From NCBI RefSeq assembly GCF_020251205.1, contig NZ_JAIWYX010000013.1, positions 1 to 64,000 of the forward strand: 64,000 bases of DNA, given 5' to 3'. This DNA comes from Arthrobacter sp. M4. Its GTDB lineage: Bacteria; Actinomycetota; Actinomycetes; Actinomycetales; Micrococcaceae. A model generated the notes under the pieces. The model did not search any database, was not told where the DNA came from, and worked only from the letters and a program-made list of their open reading frames with translations. Position 1 is the stretch's first letter. Every line of letters starts with the position of its first letter. A program made the translations under genes and the position numbers. Shown one piece after another: positions 25,740 to 34,731 of the stretch.

Positions 25740-26501
25740 CTATGTGGCGTGCCACCCTCCATCGACGTGAATCACCTGTCCAGTAATGTACGACGCCTGC
25801 TCGCTGGCCAGGAACACGACGAGACCTGCGACCTCCTCAGGTTGCCCCGAACGCCTGAGGGGAATGAGGAAATCCATCAGTTCGGGGGTGGCCCCGACGC
25901 CCCGGTTCATGTCCACGAGGTGGCCGATTTGGTCTCCCGAGTTGGCGCGAATGTTCGTCGCTGTCACGCCTGGGGCAACGACGTTTGCCGTGATTCCGTC
26001 GGGTCCGAGGTCCACGGCCAGTCGCCGGGTCATGCCTTCAATCGCGGCCTTGCTGGCTGCGTAGGCGAAACCGTCTGCCGCCCCGTGCTGGCCGGCGACG
26101 GATCCGATGTTGATGATCCTTCCGCCGCGGCCCTTCAGTGTTGCACGTGCCGCTTTGCAACCGTTGAAGTAACCGGTGAGGTTCACGTCGATGATGCGCT
26201 GCCACAGTTCGGGCGTCGTCTCGTCGATTCCGGCGTAGCCGTCGAAGAGGCCAGCGTTGTTGACGAAAACATCCAGGCCCTCATCAGCGGCGGCCGTTTC
26301 GGCGAAAGCGTGCATGGCCTGGAAGTCCGACACATCGAGCTGGGTGGTGTGGATGTCGCCGCTGACCGTGCTTTTCAGCTCGGCCAGCCGGTCCTCCGAG
26401 ATGTCACCAACAAATACGGTGTCGCCCAGTTCGATGAATGCTGCGGCGATGGCGCGGCCGATGCCGGCTCCGGCGCCGGTGATGGCTACTCTGCGTCCCA
26501 T
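25740..26501 (-). CDS. Short-chain dehydrogenase/reductase
   Basis: A 253-aa classical SDR: cofactor motif AITGAGAGIGRAIAAAFIEL, NNAGLFDGYAG, active-site Ser in INIGSVAGQHGAADGF, YAASKAAIEGMTRRLAVDL (Tyr-x3-Lys), and GQVIHVDGGWHAT at the C-terminus. An acidic residue after the second strand (FVGDISEDR) suggests NAD preference. It is placed between a citrate-synthase-like and a DAO gene; it could be the 3-hydroxyacyl-CoA dehydrogenase of the cluster. It overlaps the upstream gene by 16 bp. Confidence 0.85.
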   Translation of the reverse strand: MGRRVAITGAGAGIGRAIAAAFIELGDTVFVGDISEDRLAELKSTVSGDIHTTQLDVSDFQAMHAFAETAAADEGLDVFVNNAGLFDGYAGIDETTPELWQRIIDVNLTGYFNGCKAARATLKGRGGRIINIGSVAGQHGAADGFAYAASKAAIEGMTRRLAVDLGPDGITANVVAPGVTATNIRANSGDQIGHLVDMNRGVGATPELMDFLIPLRRSGQPEEVAGLVVFLASEQASYITGQVIHVDGGWHAT

Positions 26502-27355
26502 CCGGATTCCTTTCTGTCTGTTTCAAAGTCCCTGACTGTCTGGTCATATTCAGCCGTGCCGTGGGGCACGACCCTGATGGGGCGTCCTGCCCGCAGCTCC
26601 TCGGTCACGTGGGCGATGACTCCGGGCAGCGTCGAGAGGATGGCCAGGCCGGTGGTTTCCTCCGGGGAGAAGCCCATTTCGACCAGGACGAGGCCCATCA
26701 TGCCCACGTCATTGAGGACGATGGATTCCCTGCCGGGCAGGCGGGTGAATGCCGCATGGATCTGTTCGAAGAACTCCGCGCGGGGACCCCACACGCCCGC
26801 GGCGACCGCTTTTTCCCGCAGCTTCCGGGCGCGCGGGTCGACGAAACGGAATACCGGGTGTCCCAGACCCGGGATGCGCTGCTTCTTGGCTCGAAGTTCC
26901 TCCACGATCTGCGCGGCGAGCTGGGGTGCCGGGATCTGTTCGGTTTCCAGCCGCTGGTAGGCCTGGATGCAGAAACGCGCGGTTTCTGCCGGATCCATCG
27001 TGTTTTTTCCAACGCCAAGGACACTGGCCGCCATGGCCGCTGCCATATTCGGGTTTGCCGATGCCACGTACCGCGCGGCAACGGTTCCGGATTTCTGAAG
27101 TGAGTAGTCCAGCACTGCTGAAAGTACGGCGTCGAGCAGTGCCGCCTCGGCCGGCGTCGGGATGCGTCCGCGGAGAAGGAGGAAAGTGGCGGCTGAGAAC
27201 GGCAATCTGCCAATCAGCTCTTCGAGATCGTAGCCACGGATAAACACTTTTGAGTCGGTGACCCTGCTGATCGAGGTAGACCAATAGGCCGAAGTTTGCT
27301 CCGGTTCCTCGGGTTTCAGGGGATTCTGTGCAGCGGGTGCGGCATGGACGTTCAT
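26486..27355 (-). CDS. Citrate synthase-family / citryl-CoA lyase-like enzyme
   Basis: A 289-aa protein of the short citrate-synthase-like group: YWSTSISRVTDSKVFIRGYD, then FLLLRGRIPTPAEAALLD, ASVLGVGKNTMDPAETARFC, KKQRIPGLGHPVFRFVDPRA with the catalytic His, and PGVIAHVTEELRAGRPIRVV. At about 290 aa it is shorter than citrate synthase (about 370-430) and resembles citryl-CoA-lyase-like proteins that make or break C-C bonds in acyl-CoAs. ATG 27355 starts MNVHAAPA. First gene of the minus-strand operon, divergent from the PucR regulator. Confidence 0.8.
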   Translation of the reverse strand: MNVHAAPAAQNPLKPEEPEQTSAYWSTSISRVTDSKVFIRGYDLEELIGRLPFSAATFLLLRGRIPTPAEAALLDAVLSAVLDYSLQKSGTVAARYVASANPNMAAAMAASVLGVGKNTMDPAETARFCIQAYQRLETEQIPAPQLAAQIVEELRAKKQRIPGLGHPVFRFVDPRARKLREKAVAAGVWGPRAEFFEQIHAAFTRLPGRESIVLNDVGMMGLVLVEMGFSPEETTGLAILSTLPGVIAHVTEELRAGRPIRVVPHGTAEYDQTVRDFETDRKESGWDAE

Positions 27356-27481
27356 GCAAACAGCGTAAGGTTCGGCCTGCGGGGAGACCATTGGAGGCTT
27401 TATGGGAGATGGTTCGTCTTTTCGTAAATGTAACTACGAAAAGCCGGTCCAGTCTTTTCGCTCCCTGGCTAGAATCGCAAT

Positions 27482-29209
27482 ATGCAAGACGCTCAAGGAG
27501 GGTCCAGGCCTTCCAGCGCAGACCAAGTCGGCGCGGGGGCCCAGGTAACTCCATGCACGATTGGGGATCTGCTCAGTCATCCGGCACTTCAGCTCGCTCC
27601 CATCCGAATGCCCGATTCCGCCCGGACCCGGGTCATCGTCTCTGCCCAAATCGTGGTGGAACCTGAGGACGTGGAGGGACTCGGCCGCAATGAACTAGTC
27701 CTGATTCTTGGTTCCATGCCGCAAGACGGTGCCGAGTTAGACCGGCTGGTCACGAAGATCTTCGAGGTGGAGGCTTCTGCGGCCGCTCTTCCCGAGACTT
27801 ATCGCGGACCCTTTCGCCGCGCTTTGATCGATGAACTGGCCGGCCGCCGGATTCCTGTGTTGGAGGTGCCGCAAAGCACTCGTTTCGCTGACCTCATCGA
27901 CACAGTGAACCGCTTTCAGGCCAGTCCCGATTCGGTGCGCTTCAACCGCATGCTCACCATGCAGCAATCCCTCGTTGCAGCGCTGGGACCCAACCAGCCC
28001 GTGACGGCGTTGCTCTCACGCCTGGCCAAGGTGTGCGGGGGCGGCGCCGGAATGCTCCGTGCCTCCGGCGAAGTGGAAGCCTCGGAGGGTGTTTTGCCCT
28101 TCCGGCTCCTCTTGGAGGAAATCGCTGATTCGAGGTTCCCGGAAATCGAGGTCAACGTCTCCGGATGGAATGCCCTCGCGATCAGGTTCGCCGAGTCGAC
28201 GAACCGCCCTGTCCGCTGGCTGCTTGTAGGCAGTCGCAGGGAACAGTTTGTCAGTTCCTACGTCAGGGCGGCTGCCCGGGTCACGGCCTCGCTCATCGAT
28301 GCGACGGATAGGATTGACGTTCTCGTGGCCAATCAGGACCAGGCCGTGCGTAGTTCGGTTCTCAGTCAACTGCTTGACCTCAACCCGTATGACAATCCCG
28401 ATGTCCTTGCCGGTCGGGCGGCGTCCCTGGGCGTGACGTTTGCCCGTGAGGTGCGTGTCCTGGACATTGTGAGGTTCGGGCCGAGGACGGTTTCCGGCAC
28501 GCTGGCGACTCCGCTTGAAGAACGCATCAGCCGGGCCTTTATCAAATTCGGCGCCACCGTCCTCGTTAGCCGGCGCAGCTCGAGCACCGCTGTGCTGGTC
28601 GAGGCCGAACCGCGGGTGAGGGATCAGGCGCTTTCCTACCTTGCGGCCGAGGACAGTGGCCTGGTCATGGGACTTGGACGCGCGATCACCCATGTGCGGG
28701 ACGTGAGCACGTCACATTACGACGCCGTTCTGGCACTTCAGCAGGCCCGTCTCCAGGCCGGCACGCGGGTCTTCAGCTATGACGATTTCAAGTTCACGAC
28801 ACGGTTGCTCGCGCATGTGGGATTGGAGCGGATGGCCGAATGGTCCACAGACATTATGGGTCCGCTCAAGGACAAGCCCATTCTGGTTGAAGCCCTGGAT
28901 GCCTTCTTCGAAGCTGAACTTGACGTTATGGCCGCTGCCAAGGCGCTGCACATTCATCACAATTCCCTGCGCTACCGGCTTCAGAAGATCGAAGAAATCG
29001 TCGGGGGAACACTGCGCTCCCCCGATGTGATCGCAGCGGTTCAGCTGGCCAGGCTCGCTGAACAGGCCAGCACAGCCGCCGGCCGTTCCGTTCGACGGCC
29101 GGCGCAAAGGCAGGCCGGCGTCGCCCGAGGCGCTGCCGCCGTCGAGAGTCCCCTGGACAGAAGCGAGACGGAAGCACCGACCGGTCTTGGTGCGGTGCCA
29201 ATAGACTGA
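27482..29209 (+). CDS. PucR-family transcriptional regulator
   Basis: A 575-aa regulator. The N-terminal PucR domain (about residues 22-150; TIGDLLSHPALQLAPIRM, RNELVLILGSMPQDGAELDR) precedes a GGDEF-like middle region. A C-terminal PucR-type helix-turn-helix (DVMAAAKALHIHHNSLRYRL followed by QKIEEIVGG, about residues 481-512) completes it. It is divergent from the citrate-synthase-like operon, so it probably controls that operon in response to a purine-, amine- or amino-acid-like ligand. The family usually activates nitrogen-compound catabolism. Confidence 0.85.
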   Translation: MQDAQGGSRPSSADQVGAGAQVTPCTIGDLLSHPALQLAPIRMPDSARTRVIVSAQIVVEPEDVEGLGRNELVLILGSMPQDGAELDRLVTKIFEVEASAAALPETYRGPFRRALIDELAGRRIPVLEVPQSTRFADLIDTVNRFQASPDSVRFNRMLTMQQSLVAALGPNQPVTALLSRLAKVCGGGAGMLRASGEVEASEGVLPFRLLLEEIADSRFPEIEVNVSGWNALAIRFAESTNRPVRWLLVGSRREQFVSSYVRAAARVTASLIDATDRIDVLVANQDQAVRSSVLSQLLDLNPYDNPDVLAGRAASLGVTFAREVRVLDIVRFGPRTVSGTLATPLEERISRAFIKFGATVLVSRRSSSTAVLVEAEPRVRDQALSYLAAEDSGLVMGLGRAITHVRDVSTSHYDAVLALQQARLQAGTRVFSYDDFKFTTRLLAHVGLERMAEWSTDIMGPLKDKPILVEALDAFFEAELDVMAAAKALHIHHNSLRYRLQKIEEIVGGTLRSPDVIAAVQLARLAEQASTAAGRSVRRPAQRQAGVARGAAAVESPLDRSETEAPTGLGAVPID

Positions 29210-29210
29210 A

Positions 29211-29243
29211 GGCCGGGCCCGGATCCGCGATCCAGACCCGGCC
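29211..29243. terminator. Bidirectional terminator between pucR and nitronate monooxygenase genes
   Basis: An imperfect GC-rich stem (GGCCGGG..CGGATC against GATCCAGACCCGGCC) with a short loop, followed by AAAA on the plus side. It lies in the 46-bp gap between two convergent genes. Confidence 0.5.
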
Positions 29244-29255
29244 AAAAGCCGGTCA

Positions 29256-30305
29256 CTAAGCGCGTTGGTTCAGCCGATGCAAGATGTTCTCGGCCTCCGT
29301 AACCATGTTTTCCACGATCTTGGCTGCAGGCAGGATTTCAGTGACGGTCTGAATGCCTTGGCCTGCCGGCATCATGCCGGTGGCCAGGTCTCCGTCCTGG
29401 TAGCCCGTCTCCACCAAGGTCCCCGCTACCGCGTACTGGGCGGGGAAGTTGGCGATCTCGCCGGATAGTTCCTCCCATCGCGAGGTCCACTCGTTGCGGA
29501 GAGCCCGCAGAGGTTTCCCGGTGTAGGACTTGGTCAGTACCGTGTCTTTGCTCTGCCCTTCGACGACGCGCCTTTTAAAGGATTCGTGGCCATAGGCTTC
29601 GTCCGAGGCGATGAAGCGGGTGCCGACCCACACTGCCTCAGCTCCGAGGGCGAGGGCAGCAGCGAAGCCGCGGCCGTCGCTGATGCCGCCGGCGGCTGCC
29701 ACAGGAACGTCGACAGCGTCGACCAGGCCGGGGATAAGGGCCATGGTGCCGACGTGGCCGGTGTGGCCGCCACCCTCAGTGCCCTGTCCAATGATGAAGT
29801 CTGCACCGTTTTCCACCGCGGTCCGGGCCCTGCCGATGGAGCCGCACAGCGCGCCCACGAGAATCCCTCTGGTGTGGCACTGGTCGATGAACTCCCTGGG
29901 TGTTGCAAAGGTCAGGATGACCACGGGGGGCGCCTCATCCAGGACCACATCCACCTGCCCTTGAACTGCTCCCTTCGTGAGCAGCGCTTCCACGCCCTTG
30001 AGTTTCGTCCTGTCGTCGGGCGACAGCCGCTCCCACAGCTCGCTGACGGGTGCCCAGCTGGCATCGTCGTCGGAAGTGAGAACTTCCGGCAAGAGCAGAT
30101 TCACCGCAAACGGGTTTGAGGTTCGTGCCTTAATGTCGCGTATCTCGGCCCGGAGGGCCTCAGGGAGGAAACTGACGCCGCCAAGACAGCCCATGCCACC
30201 GGCGTTGCTGACAGCCACCACCAGGTCTGCCTGGGAAACCCTGGCCATGCCCGCAGAAAGGACAGGATGCCTAATGCCGAGCAAATCGGTAAGTCGTGTT
30301 TTCAT
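29256..30305 (-). CDS. Nitronate monooxygenase-family flavoprotein
   Basis: A 349-aa FMN-dependent TIM barrel: LTDLLGIRHPVLSAGMARVS, AVSNAGGMGCLGGVSF, GADFIIGQGTEGGGHTGHVG (FMN phosphate loop with the conserved His), VPVAAAGGISDGRGFAAALA and LGAEAVWVGTRFIAS. The family oxidises alkyl nitronates or related activated carbanions; many members have no known substrate. Last in a minus-strand operon with thioesterase, nitrilase-family, CoA ligase and MaoC genes; 4-bp overlap with the thioesterase. Confidence 0.85.
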   Translation of the reverse strand: MKTRLTDLLGIRHPVLSAGMARVSQADLVVAVSNAGGMGCLGGVSFLPEALRAEIRDIKARTSNPFAVNLLLPEVLTSDDDASWAPVSELWERLSPDDRTKLKGVEALLTKGAVQGQVDVVLDEAPPVVILTFATPREFIDQCHTRGILVGALCGSIGRARTAVENGADFIIGQGTEGGGHTGHVGTMALIPGLVDAVDVPVAAAGGISDGRGFAAALALGAEAVWVGTRFIASDEAYGHESFKRRVVEGQSKDTVLTKSYTGKPLRALRNEWTSRWEELSGEIANFPAQYAVAGTLVETGYQDGDLATGMMPAGQGIQTVTEILPAAKIVENMVTEAENILHRLNQRA

Positions 30306-30748
30306 GTTCTGGCTCCAACTGATGATGACGGGGTGGTCGCGGACTCGGCAGACCGCAGGCGCAGTGCAATCTGTTCGGGTATTGGACGTGCTGCCTCGGC
30401 GTCCGGGTCGACGTTGACGTAGATGCTTTCAACCCGGCACACCTGGTGCCTGCCGACGGAAAGCTCGAACCGTAGGGTGAAACTTGATGTGCCGACCCGC
30501 GTGCAGCCGACCTGGACGTCCACCAGATCGTCCAGCCGCACAGGCCGGGTGAATTCCAGTGAGGTTTGAACGACGGATGGGTCAAAGCCCTCCTCCAGCA
30601 TCTGGGGGTAGCTCCATCCGAGGTCCCTGAAGAACTCGGTCATAGCGACGTCGGTATATTCGAGGTATCGGGAATTGAACAGATACTTCTGGGCGTCCGT
30701 CTCGTGGTATCTGGCCCTGATCCTGTGAATAAACGGTTCGCTAGACAC
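30302..30748 (-). CDS. 4-hydroxybenzoyl-CoA-type thioesterase (1)
   Basis: A 148-aa hotdog-fold protein: RARYHETDAQKYLFNSRYLE with the catalytic-type Asp, YTDVAMTEFFRDLGWSYPQM, LEFTRPVRLDDLVDVQVGCT and FTLRFELSVGRHQ. I choose the GTG at 30748, which overlaps the stop of the nitrilase-family gene and has GGAAGG about 10 bases upstream; the longer frame runs inside that gene. It likely releases CoA from a pathway intermediate. It has a paralogue at 35986-36396. Confidence 0.75.
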   Translation of the reverse strand: MSSEPFIHRIRARYHETDAQKYLFNSRYLEYTDVAMTEFFRDLGWSYPQMLEEGFDPSVVQTSLEFTRPVRLDDLVDVQVGCTRVGTSSFTLRFELSVGRHQVCRVESIYVNVDPDAEAARPIPEQIALRLRSAESATTPSSSVGART

Positions 30749-31652
30749 GCTCAATGCTGCCTTCCCGGATCGCATCATACAGCTCGGGTCTGATGTATTT
30801 GAGGCCCGGAGGCTCCGGATTCGCCCTGGAAACGGCCACCAGCTCGGTGTCGAGGTCAGCAAGGATGATGCCTTCCTCACGAGTGTCGGCGTGGGCGGCC
30901 AATACACCATCGTTCAGCCCGAAGGTCCGGTCAAGCGGCGTGGCAACCATCGCAAAGCCTGTGCATCGCAAGGGCGAATCATGGGGGATGCCGTTACTGC
31001 CCACCAAGGGCGCGACGGCGACATACAACTGGTTCTCCATCGCACGGGCATGTGCCCCGTAACGGACCCTGTTGGCGCCACGGCTGTTCCAGGTCAGGGA
31101 AGGTGCAAGGATGAGCTCTGCTCCTCGGAGGGCCAATTCGCGGGACACTTCGGGGAACTCGATATCGGCGCAGATTTGAACCGCGACGCTCACACCCTCC
31201 ACCCGGGTGAGCATGACACGTTCTCCTGGTGAGATTCCCATGGCGCGCTCCGGCGGCGTGAGGTGCAGCTTGTCCTGCTGGTCGACCCGTCCATCCGCAT
31301 GGAAAATATATGCCGTGTTCCTGAGGCTGCCGTCGGGCAGGCGCCGGATGTTGCTTGCCCCGGCGATTGTGGTGCCGCACCTTTTGGCAATTGCGGACAT
31401 GAGATCCACGTAGTGGTCGGCGATGAGCGGGAAGAGCGTGCGGTAGGCTTCGTCGATCCGGCCCGCTTCCAGGGCGGCTGGGTTTGGATGGCTGGCGAGC
31501 AGGCCTGTCGTCACCAGTTCCGGGAGGAGCACAAGTTGGGCGCCGTCAGCAGCGGCACCCTCCACGAGGGAGGAAACGTGCTGCGATAAAGCTTCGAGGG
31601 AGGGCTCCGGACGAAGGGCGAACTGTGCGGCCGCGATCCGCAGCTGGCTCAT
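30741..31652 (-). CDS. Carbon-nitrogen hydrolase (nitrilase superfamily)
   Basis: A 303-aa amidase-like enzyme with the Glu-Lys-Cys triad in context: QLVLLPELVTTGLL (Glu), GRVDQQDKLHLTPPER (Lys) and SVAVQICADIEFPEVSRELA (Cys). It hydrolyses an amide or nitrile of a small carboxylate (formamidase, omega-amidase or N-carbamoyl-type). It overlaps the CoA ligase by 4 bp and the thioesterase by 8 bp, so amide cleavage and CoA activation are probably sequential. Confidence 0.85.
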   Translation of the reverse strand: MSQLRIAAAQFALRPEPSLEALSQHVSSLVEGAAADGAQLVLLPELVTTGLLASHPNPAALEAGRIDEAYRTLFPLIADHYVDLMSAIAKRCGTTIAGASNIRRLPDGSLRNTAYIFHADGRVDQQDKLHLTPPERAMGISPGERVMLTRVEGVSVAVQICADIEFPEVSRELALRGAELILAPSLTWNSRGANRVRYGAHARAMENQLYVAVAPLVGSNGIPHDSPLRCTGFAMVATPLDRTFGLNDGVLAAHADTREEGIILADLDTELVAVSRANPEPPGLKYIRPELYDAIREGSIERV

Positions 31653-33175
31653 GCGGGGACTCCCTTCTTTTGTAGGTCCTGCTTGAGTTGCCGGCGGTCT
31701 ACCTTGCCGGTTCGGGAATTGATTGGAAGTGCGTCCAGCGCAACGAATAACCCGGGCACCTTGTATCCAGCCAAGTGCGCCGTGCAGTGCGTCCGTAGCC
31801 CCTCAGGATCGAGGGTGTGGCCCTCCCGCAGGATGAGCGCGGCCGCGACTAGCTCACCGTACAGTTCGTCCGGTAGTCCGACGACGGCGGCGCTTCGCAC
31901 GGACGGATGGGAGGCAAGGACTGCCTCAACTTCAGAAGGCGAAACGTTGCTGCCGCCACGGATGATAATGTCAGAGAGCCGGCCTTCCACGAAGACGTAT
32001 CCGCTCTCGTTGACCTTGACCAGATCCCCCGTCCGGTACCAGCCGTCGGGCGTCAGGGCTTTGGCCGTTTGTTCCGGATCCTTCCAGTACCCGAGGAAGA
32101 GAGCAGGCCCCTTCCACAGCGCCTGACCCACGGTCCCCGGTGCGACGTCGCGGCCGTTCTCGTCGACCACGCGCATGCTCGCGCCCGACGCGACCTTTCC
32201 CGATGAACCCTGCACGGGAATGGGATCGACGTACGGGTCGTATGTAACGGCGGGAAAGCATTCGGAAGCGGCGTAGACATCATGGACCGGGCAGCCCGTT
32301 GCCTGGGTCCAGCGGGCGAACACGTTCTCGTTACGTGGCTCGCCACCGGAGATGCAGAGCCGCAGCCCGGGCATATCGACGTTGCCGATTTCTTCCAGCC
32401 GCTCGGTGAGCTTGACGAACATCGTTGTCACTCCGGCCAGGAAGGTCCCGCCAAACCTGTTCAGGGCTTCGATGATGAGGTCCGGTTTAGTTCGCTGCAG
32501 GACGATGATTTGCCCGGCTGCGGTCAGGGTTGCCATGGACGTGGTGACTAGCCCGAAGGCCCAGGCCATCGGCAGGCACACGACGGTCCGGTCCTCCGGA
32601 CCGAGATGCCAGACTTCGGCGTACGCCTCTGCGGCCGCAAGCAGCCCAGTATGGGAGTGCATAACGGCTTTTGGAGCGGCAGTGGAGCCCGAGGTGTAGC
32701 AAATCAGGGCGAGATCACTGGGATCCGCTTCGGGGGAATCCCAGCGCTCCCACGTGACAGGTACGTCGGTGGCCGCAAAATCGTCGTTGGAGATGGTGAC
32801 CGTGGGCGGCGCTTCGGGAACGCTTCGGACAAGGTCATTTGCCCTAGCGTCAACAACTGCTACGACGGCTTCCGAATGGCTCAGGGCGTAGGCAATTTCC
32901 GACGGGCCTGAAGAGGCATAGAGCGTGGTCAGCACCGCGCCGGTGCGCCAGACGGCAACTGCCGCGGCCAGGTGGATGGCGGAATTGTCCGCCATGAGGA
33001 TCACGCGGTCCCCCGGCTTTGCGCCGGCCGCGGCGATGCGTCGTGCCAGGGCGTCGCTGGCACGGTCCAACTGCTTGTATGTCACGACCAGTTCGCCGTC
33101 CCGTACTGCGTCACGGTGCGGGTGAGCGAGGGCTCTCTGCCTCAGGACATGGGAAAAAGTCTGGTTCAGAGTCAT
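31649..33175 (-). CDS. Acyl-CoA synthetase / CoA ligase (AMP-binding)
   Basis: A 508-aa adenylate-forming enzyme with the P-loop LALICYTSGSTAAPKAVMHS, PDGWYRTGDLVKVNESGYVF (adenine and ribose motifs), GRLSDIIIRGGSNVSPSEVE, and the C-terminal Lys in NSRTGKVDRRQL. It activates a carboxylate for the cluster's CoA-dependent steps. ATG at 33175 overlaps the MaoC stop (ATGA); an upstream in-frame extension lies inside maoC and is rejected. Substrate class uncertain. Confidence 0.85.
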   Translation of the reverse strand: MTLNQTFSHVLRQRALAHPHRDAVRDGELVVTYKQLDRASDALARRIAAAGAKPGDRVILMADNSAIHLAAAVAVWRTGAVLTTLYASSGPSEIAYALSHSEAVVAVVDARANDLVRSVPEAPPTVTISNDDFAATDVPVTWERWDSPEADPSDLALICYTSGSTAAPKAVMHSHTGLLAAAEAYAEVWHLGPEDRTVVCLPMAWAFGLVTTSMATLTAAGQIIVLQRTKPDLIIEALNRFGGTFLAGVTTMFVKLTERLEEIGNVDMPGLRLCISGGEPRNENVFARWTQATGCPVHDVYAASECFPAVTYDPYVDPIPVQGSSGKVASGASMRVVDENGRDVAPGTVGQALWKGPALFLGYWKDPEQTAKALTPDGWYRTGDLVKVNESGYVFVEGRLSDIIIRGGSNVSPSEVEAVLASHPSVRSAAVVGLPDELYGELVAAALILREGHTLDPEGLRTHCTAHLAGYKVPGLFVALDALPINSRTGKVDRRQLKQDLQKKGVPA

Positions 33176-33645
33176 CCGTTGGCCCGCTTGAACATGACGA
33201 CCCACTGCCCTTCCTGACAAACCTCGCCTTTCTGATTAACGACGGAAACGTCGAACGTCACCACTCCACGGTCCGGCTTGGAGGACGACGCCTTCTTGCC
33301 CGCAACGGCCTGCTCGACTCGGATAGTATCCCCGATACGGACCGGTCCTTTAAGATTCCAGGTCATCCCAAGGAAAGCGATCGCCGTGCCCTCCTTGATG
33401 CCGAGACGAGACTCGAGCCCGGTAGCCACAGCGAAAACGCCAGGACCGTGAAATATACGTCCCCCAAACTGAGTGCGCTTGGAGAATTCCTCATCCGTGT
33501 GGAGCGGGTTAAAATCGCCGGAAATACCGGCGAACATCACCACGTCAGCTTCGGTGATGGTCCGGGCCGGTGAGGTCCAAGACTGCCCAATCTCAAATTC
33601 GTCAAAGTACAGGCCGGTGGAGCCTTTCAACTGGGTTTCAGTCAT
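33172..33645 (-). CDS. MaoC-like (R)-specific enoyl-CoA hydratase/dehydratase
   Basis: A 157-aa hotdog hydratase: TITEADVVMFAGISGDFNPL followed by HTDEEFS is the hydratase-2 motif with catalytic Asp and His, then GGRIFHGPGVFAVATGLES and IAFLGMTWNLKGPVRIGDTI. It hydrates the 2-enoyl-CoA made by an acyl-CoA dehydrogenase. First gene of the five-gene minus-strand operon, divergent from the racemase operon across a 270-bp gap. Confidence 0.85.
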   Translation of the reverse strand: MTETQLKGSTGLYFDEFEIGQSWTSPARTITEADVVMFAGISGDFNPLHTDEEFSKRTQFGGRIFHGPGVFAVATGLESRLGIKEGTAIAFLGMTWNLKGPVRIGDTIRVEQAVAGKKASSSKPDRGVVTFDVSVVNQKGEVCQEGQWVVMFKRANG

Positions 33646-33918
33646 TCTGTATGTTCTCCATGGGAGCCAGGCGGCACAGCCGCGATTACAAGTCCGTCAG
33701 TGTCATCCTGACGCCGCCCCAGCGCCGGTTCCATTGGAGGGATGCTCAAACAAGACGTCTCAATTCATAACAATTACAACGGCCCTTACATTTGCCGGAG
33801 ATTCGGCCCTCCCGTCGTCCAGCCCACCAAACATTTTGGTAGCTCTCTAAAGAAGCAGGCCTCTTCTCGGAACTCCTACTATTCCTCCCGCTACATGGGG
33901 GGGCGTAGCGTCCCTGAC
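33646..33918. other. Divergent intergenic region (maoC / racemase)
   Basis: About 270 bp that should hold both promoters. No clear palindrome or consensus promoter was seen. An open frame from 33742 enters the racemase in frame but has no family match before 33919. Confidence 0.35.
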
Positions 33919-34731
33919 ATGAAGCACACAACTGATGGACGCACGCGCATCTGTTTCCTGAACCCGTTCGGTACAGATCGGTACGATGACCTGATCAAAG
34001 AAGTCCTTAGCTCCTCGCTGCGCGACACAACGGAATTGGATATCTGGCACTTGCACGCCGGTCCGAGGAACCTTGACTATTACGCGCCAAAGCAAGTTGT
34101 CCAGGTAGAAATCCTGCGGGCTGCCAAGGCCGCGGAAGCTGCCGGCTATGACGCCCTCGTCATCGGTTGCCTTTACGATCCCGCACTGACGGAAGCCCGC
34201 GAACTGGTGAAAATCCCTGTGATCGGACCACTGGAGGCTTCGACGGCACAGGCGCGGATGTTTGGCCACCGCTACGCGATCGTGACCGACCATCACAAGG
34301 CAGTCCCTGAGCTCGAGGACAGGCTGCGGATCTACGGAACGGAGGCCAACTGCCGCAGCGTTGAAGCCGTGGGCTGGTTCGTCGATGACATGGTCAAGGA
34401 CACCGACGCCGTGGCGACAGACACCTACGCCGTCGCACAGGAAGCCCTGAAAAGGACCGGCGCCGAAGCCATCCTGATCGGCTGCACGATCGTATCCGCT
34501 TGCTACGAACTCGCCGTCCAGCGCGGCCGAACCGAACTGGCGGACCTCCCAGTGATCAACCCCAACCTCATCGCGGTCAAGACCGCGGAAATGTTCGCGG
34601 ACATGAACAAGGCAGGACAATACCGTATTGCCCGCAACGCCTACTACCAGAACCTCGCCGATCACAACCCGGCAGAGGCGGACGACGTCGCTCCGTACTT
34701 CGAAACGGACATCTACGAAAGGACCATCTAA
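33919..34731 (+). CDS. Asp/Glu/hydantoin racemase-family protein
   Basis: About 270 aa with the two-Cys active-site layout of this superfamily: GYDALVIGCLYDPALTEARE (first Cys), VKIPVIGPLEASTAQARMFG, GAEAILIGCTIVSACYELAV (second Cys), and DLPVINPNLIAVKTAEMFAD. It interconverts stereoisomers of an amino acid, hydantoin or related acid, or isomerises maleate-type acids. The start is uncertain (ATG 33919 or 33895). The stop abuts the GTG start of the FAD oxidoreductase, so racemisation and oxidation are probably linked. Confidence 0.75.
   Translation: MKHTTDGRTRICFLNPFGTDRYDDLIKEVLSSSLRDTTELDIWHLHAGPRNLDYYAPKQVVQVEILRAAKAAEAAGYDALVIGCLYDPALTEARELVKIPVIGPLEASTAQARMFGHRYAIVTDHHKAVPELEDRLRIYGTEANCRSVEAVGWFVDDMVKDTDAVATDTYAVAQEALKRTGAEAILIGCTIVSACYELAVQRGRTELADLPVINPNLIAVKTAEMFADMNKAGQYRIARNAYYQNLADHNPAEADDVAPYFETDIYERTI

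Noticed and set aside
33742..33918. N-terminal extension of the racemase
   Set aside because: The open frame upstream of 33919 carries no family similarity and lies in the divergent promoter region.
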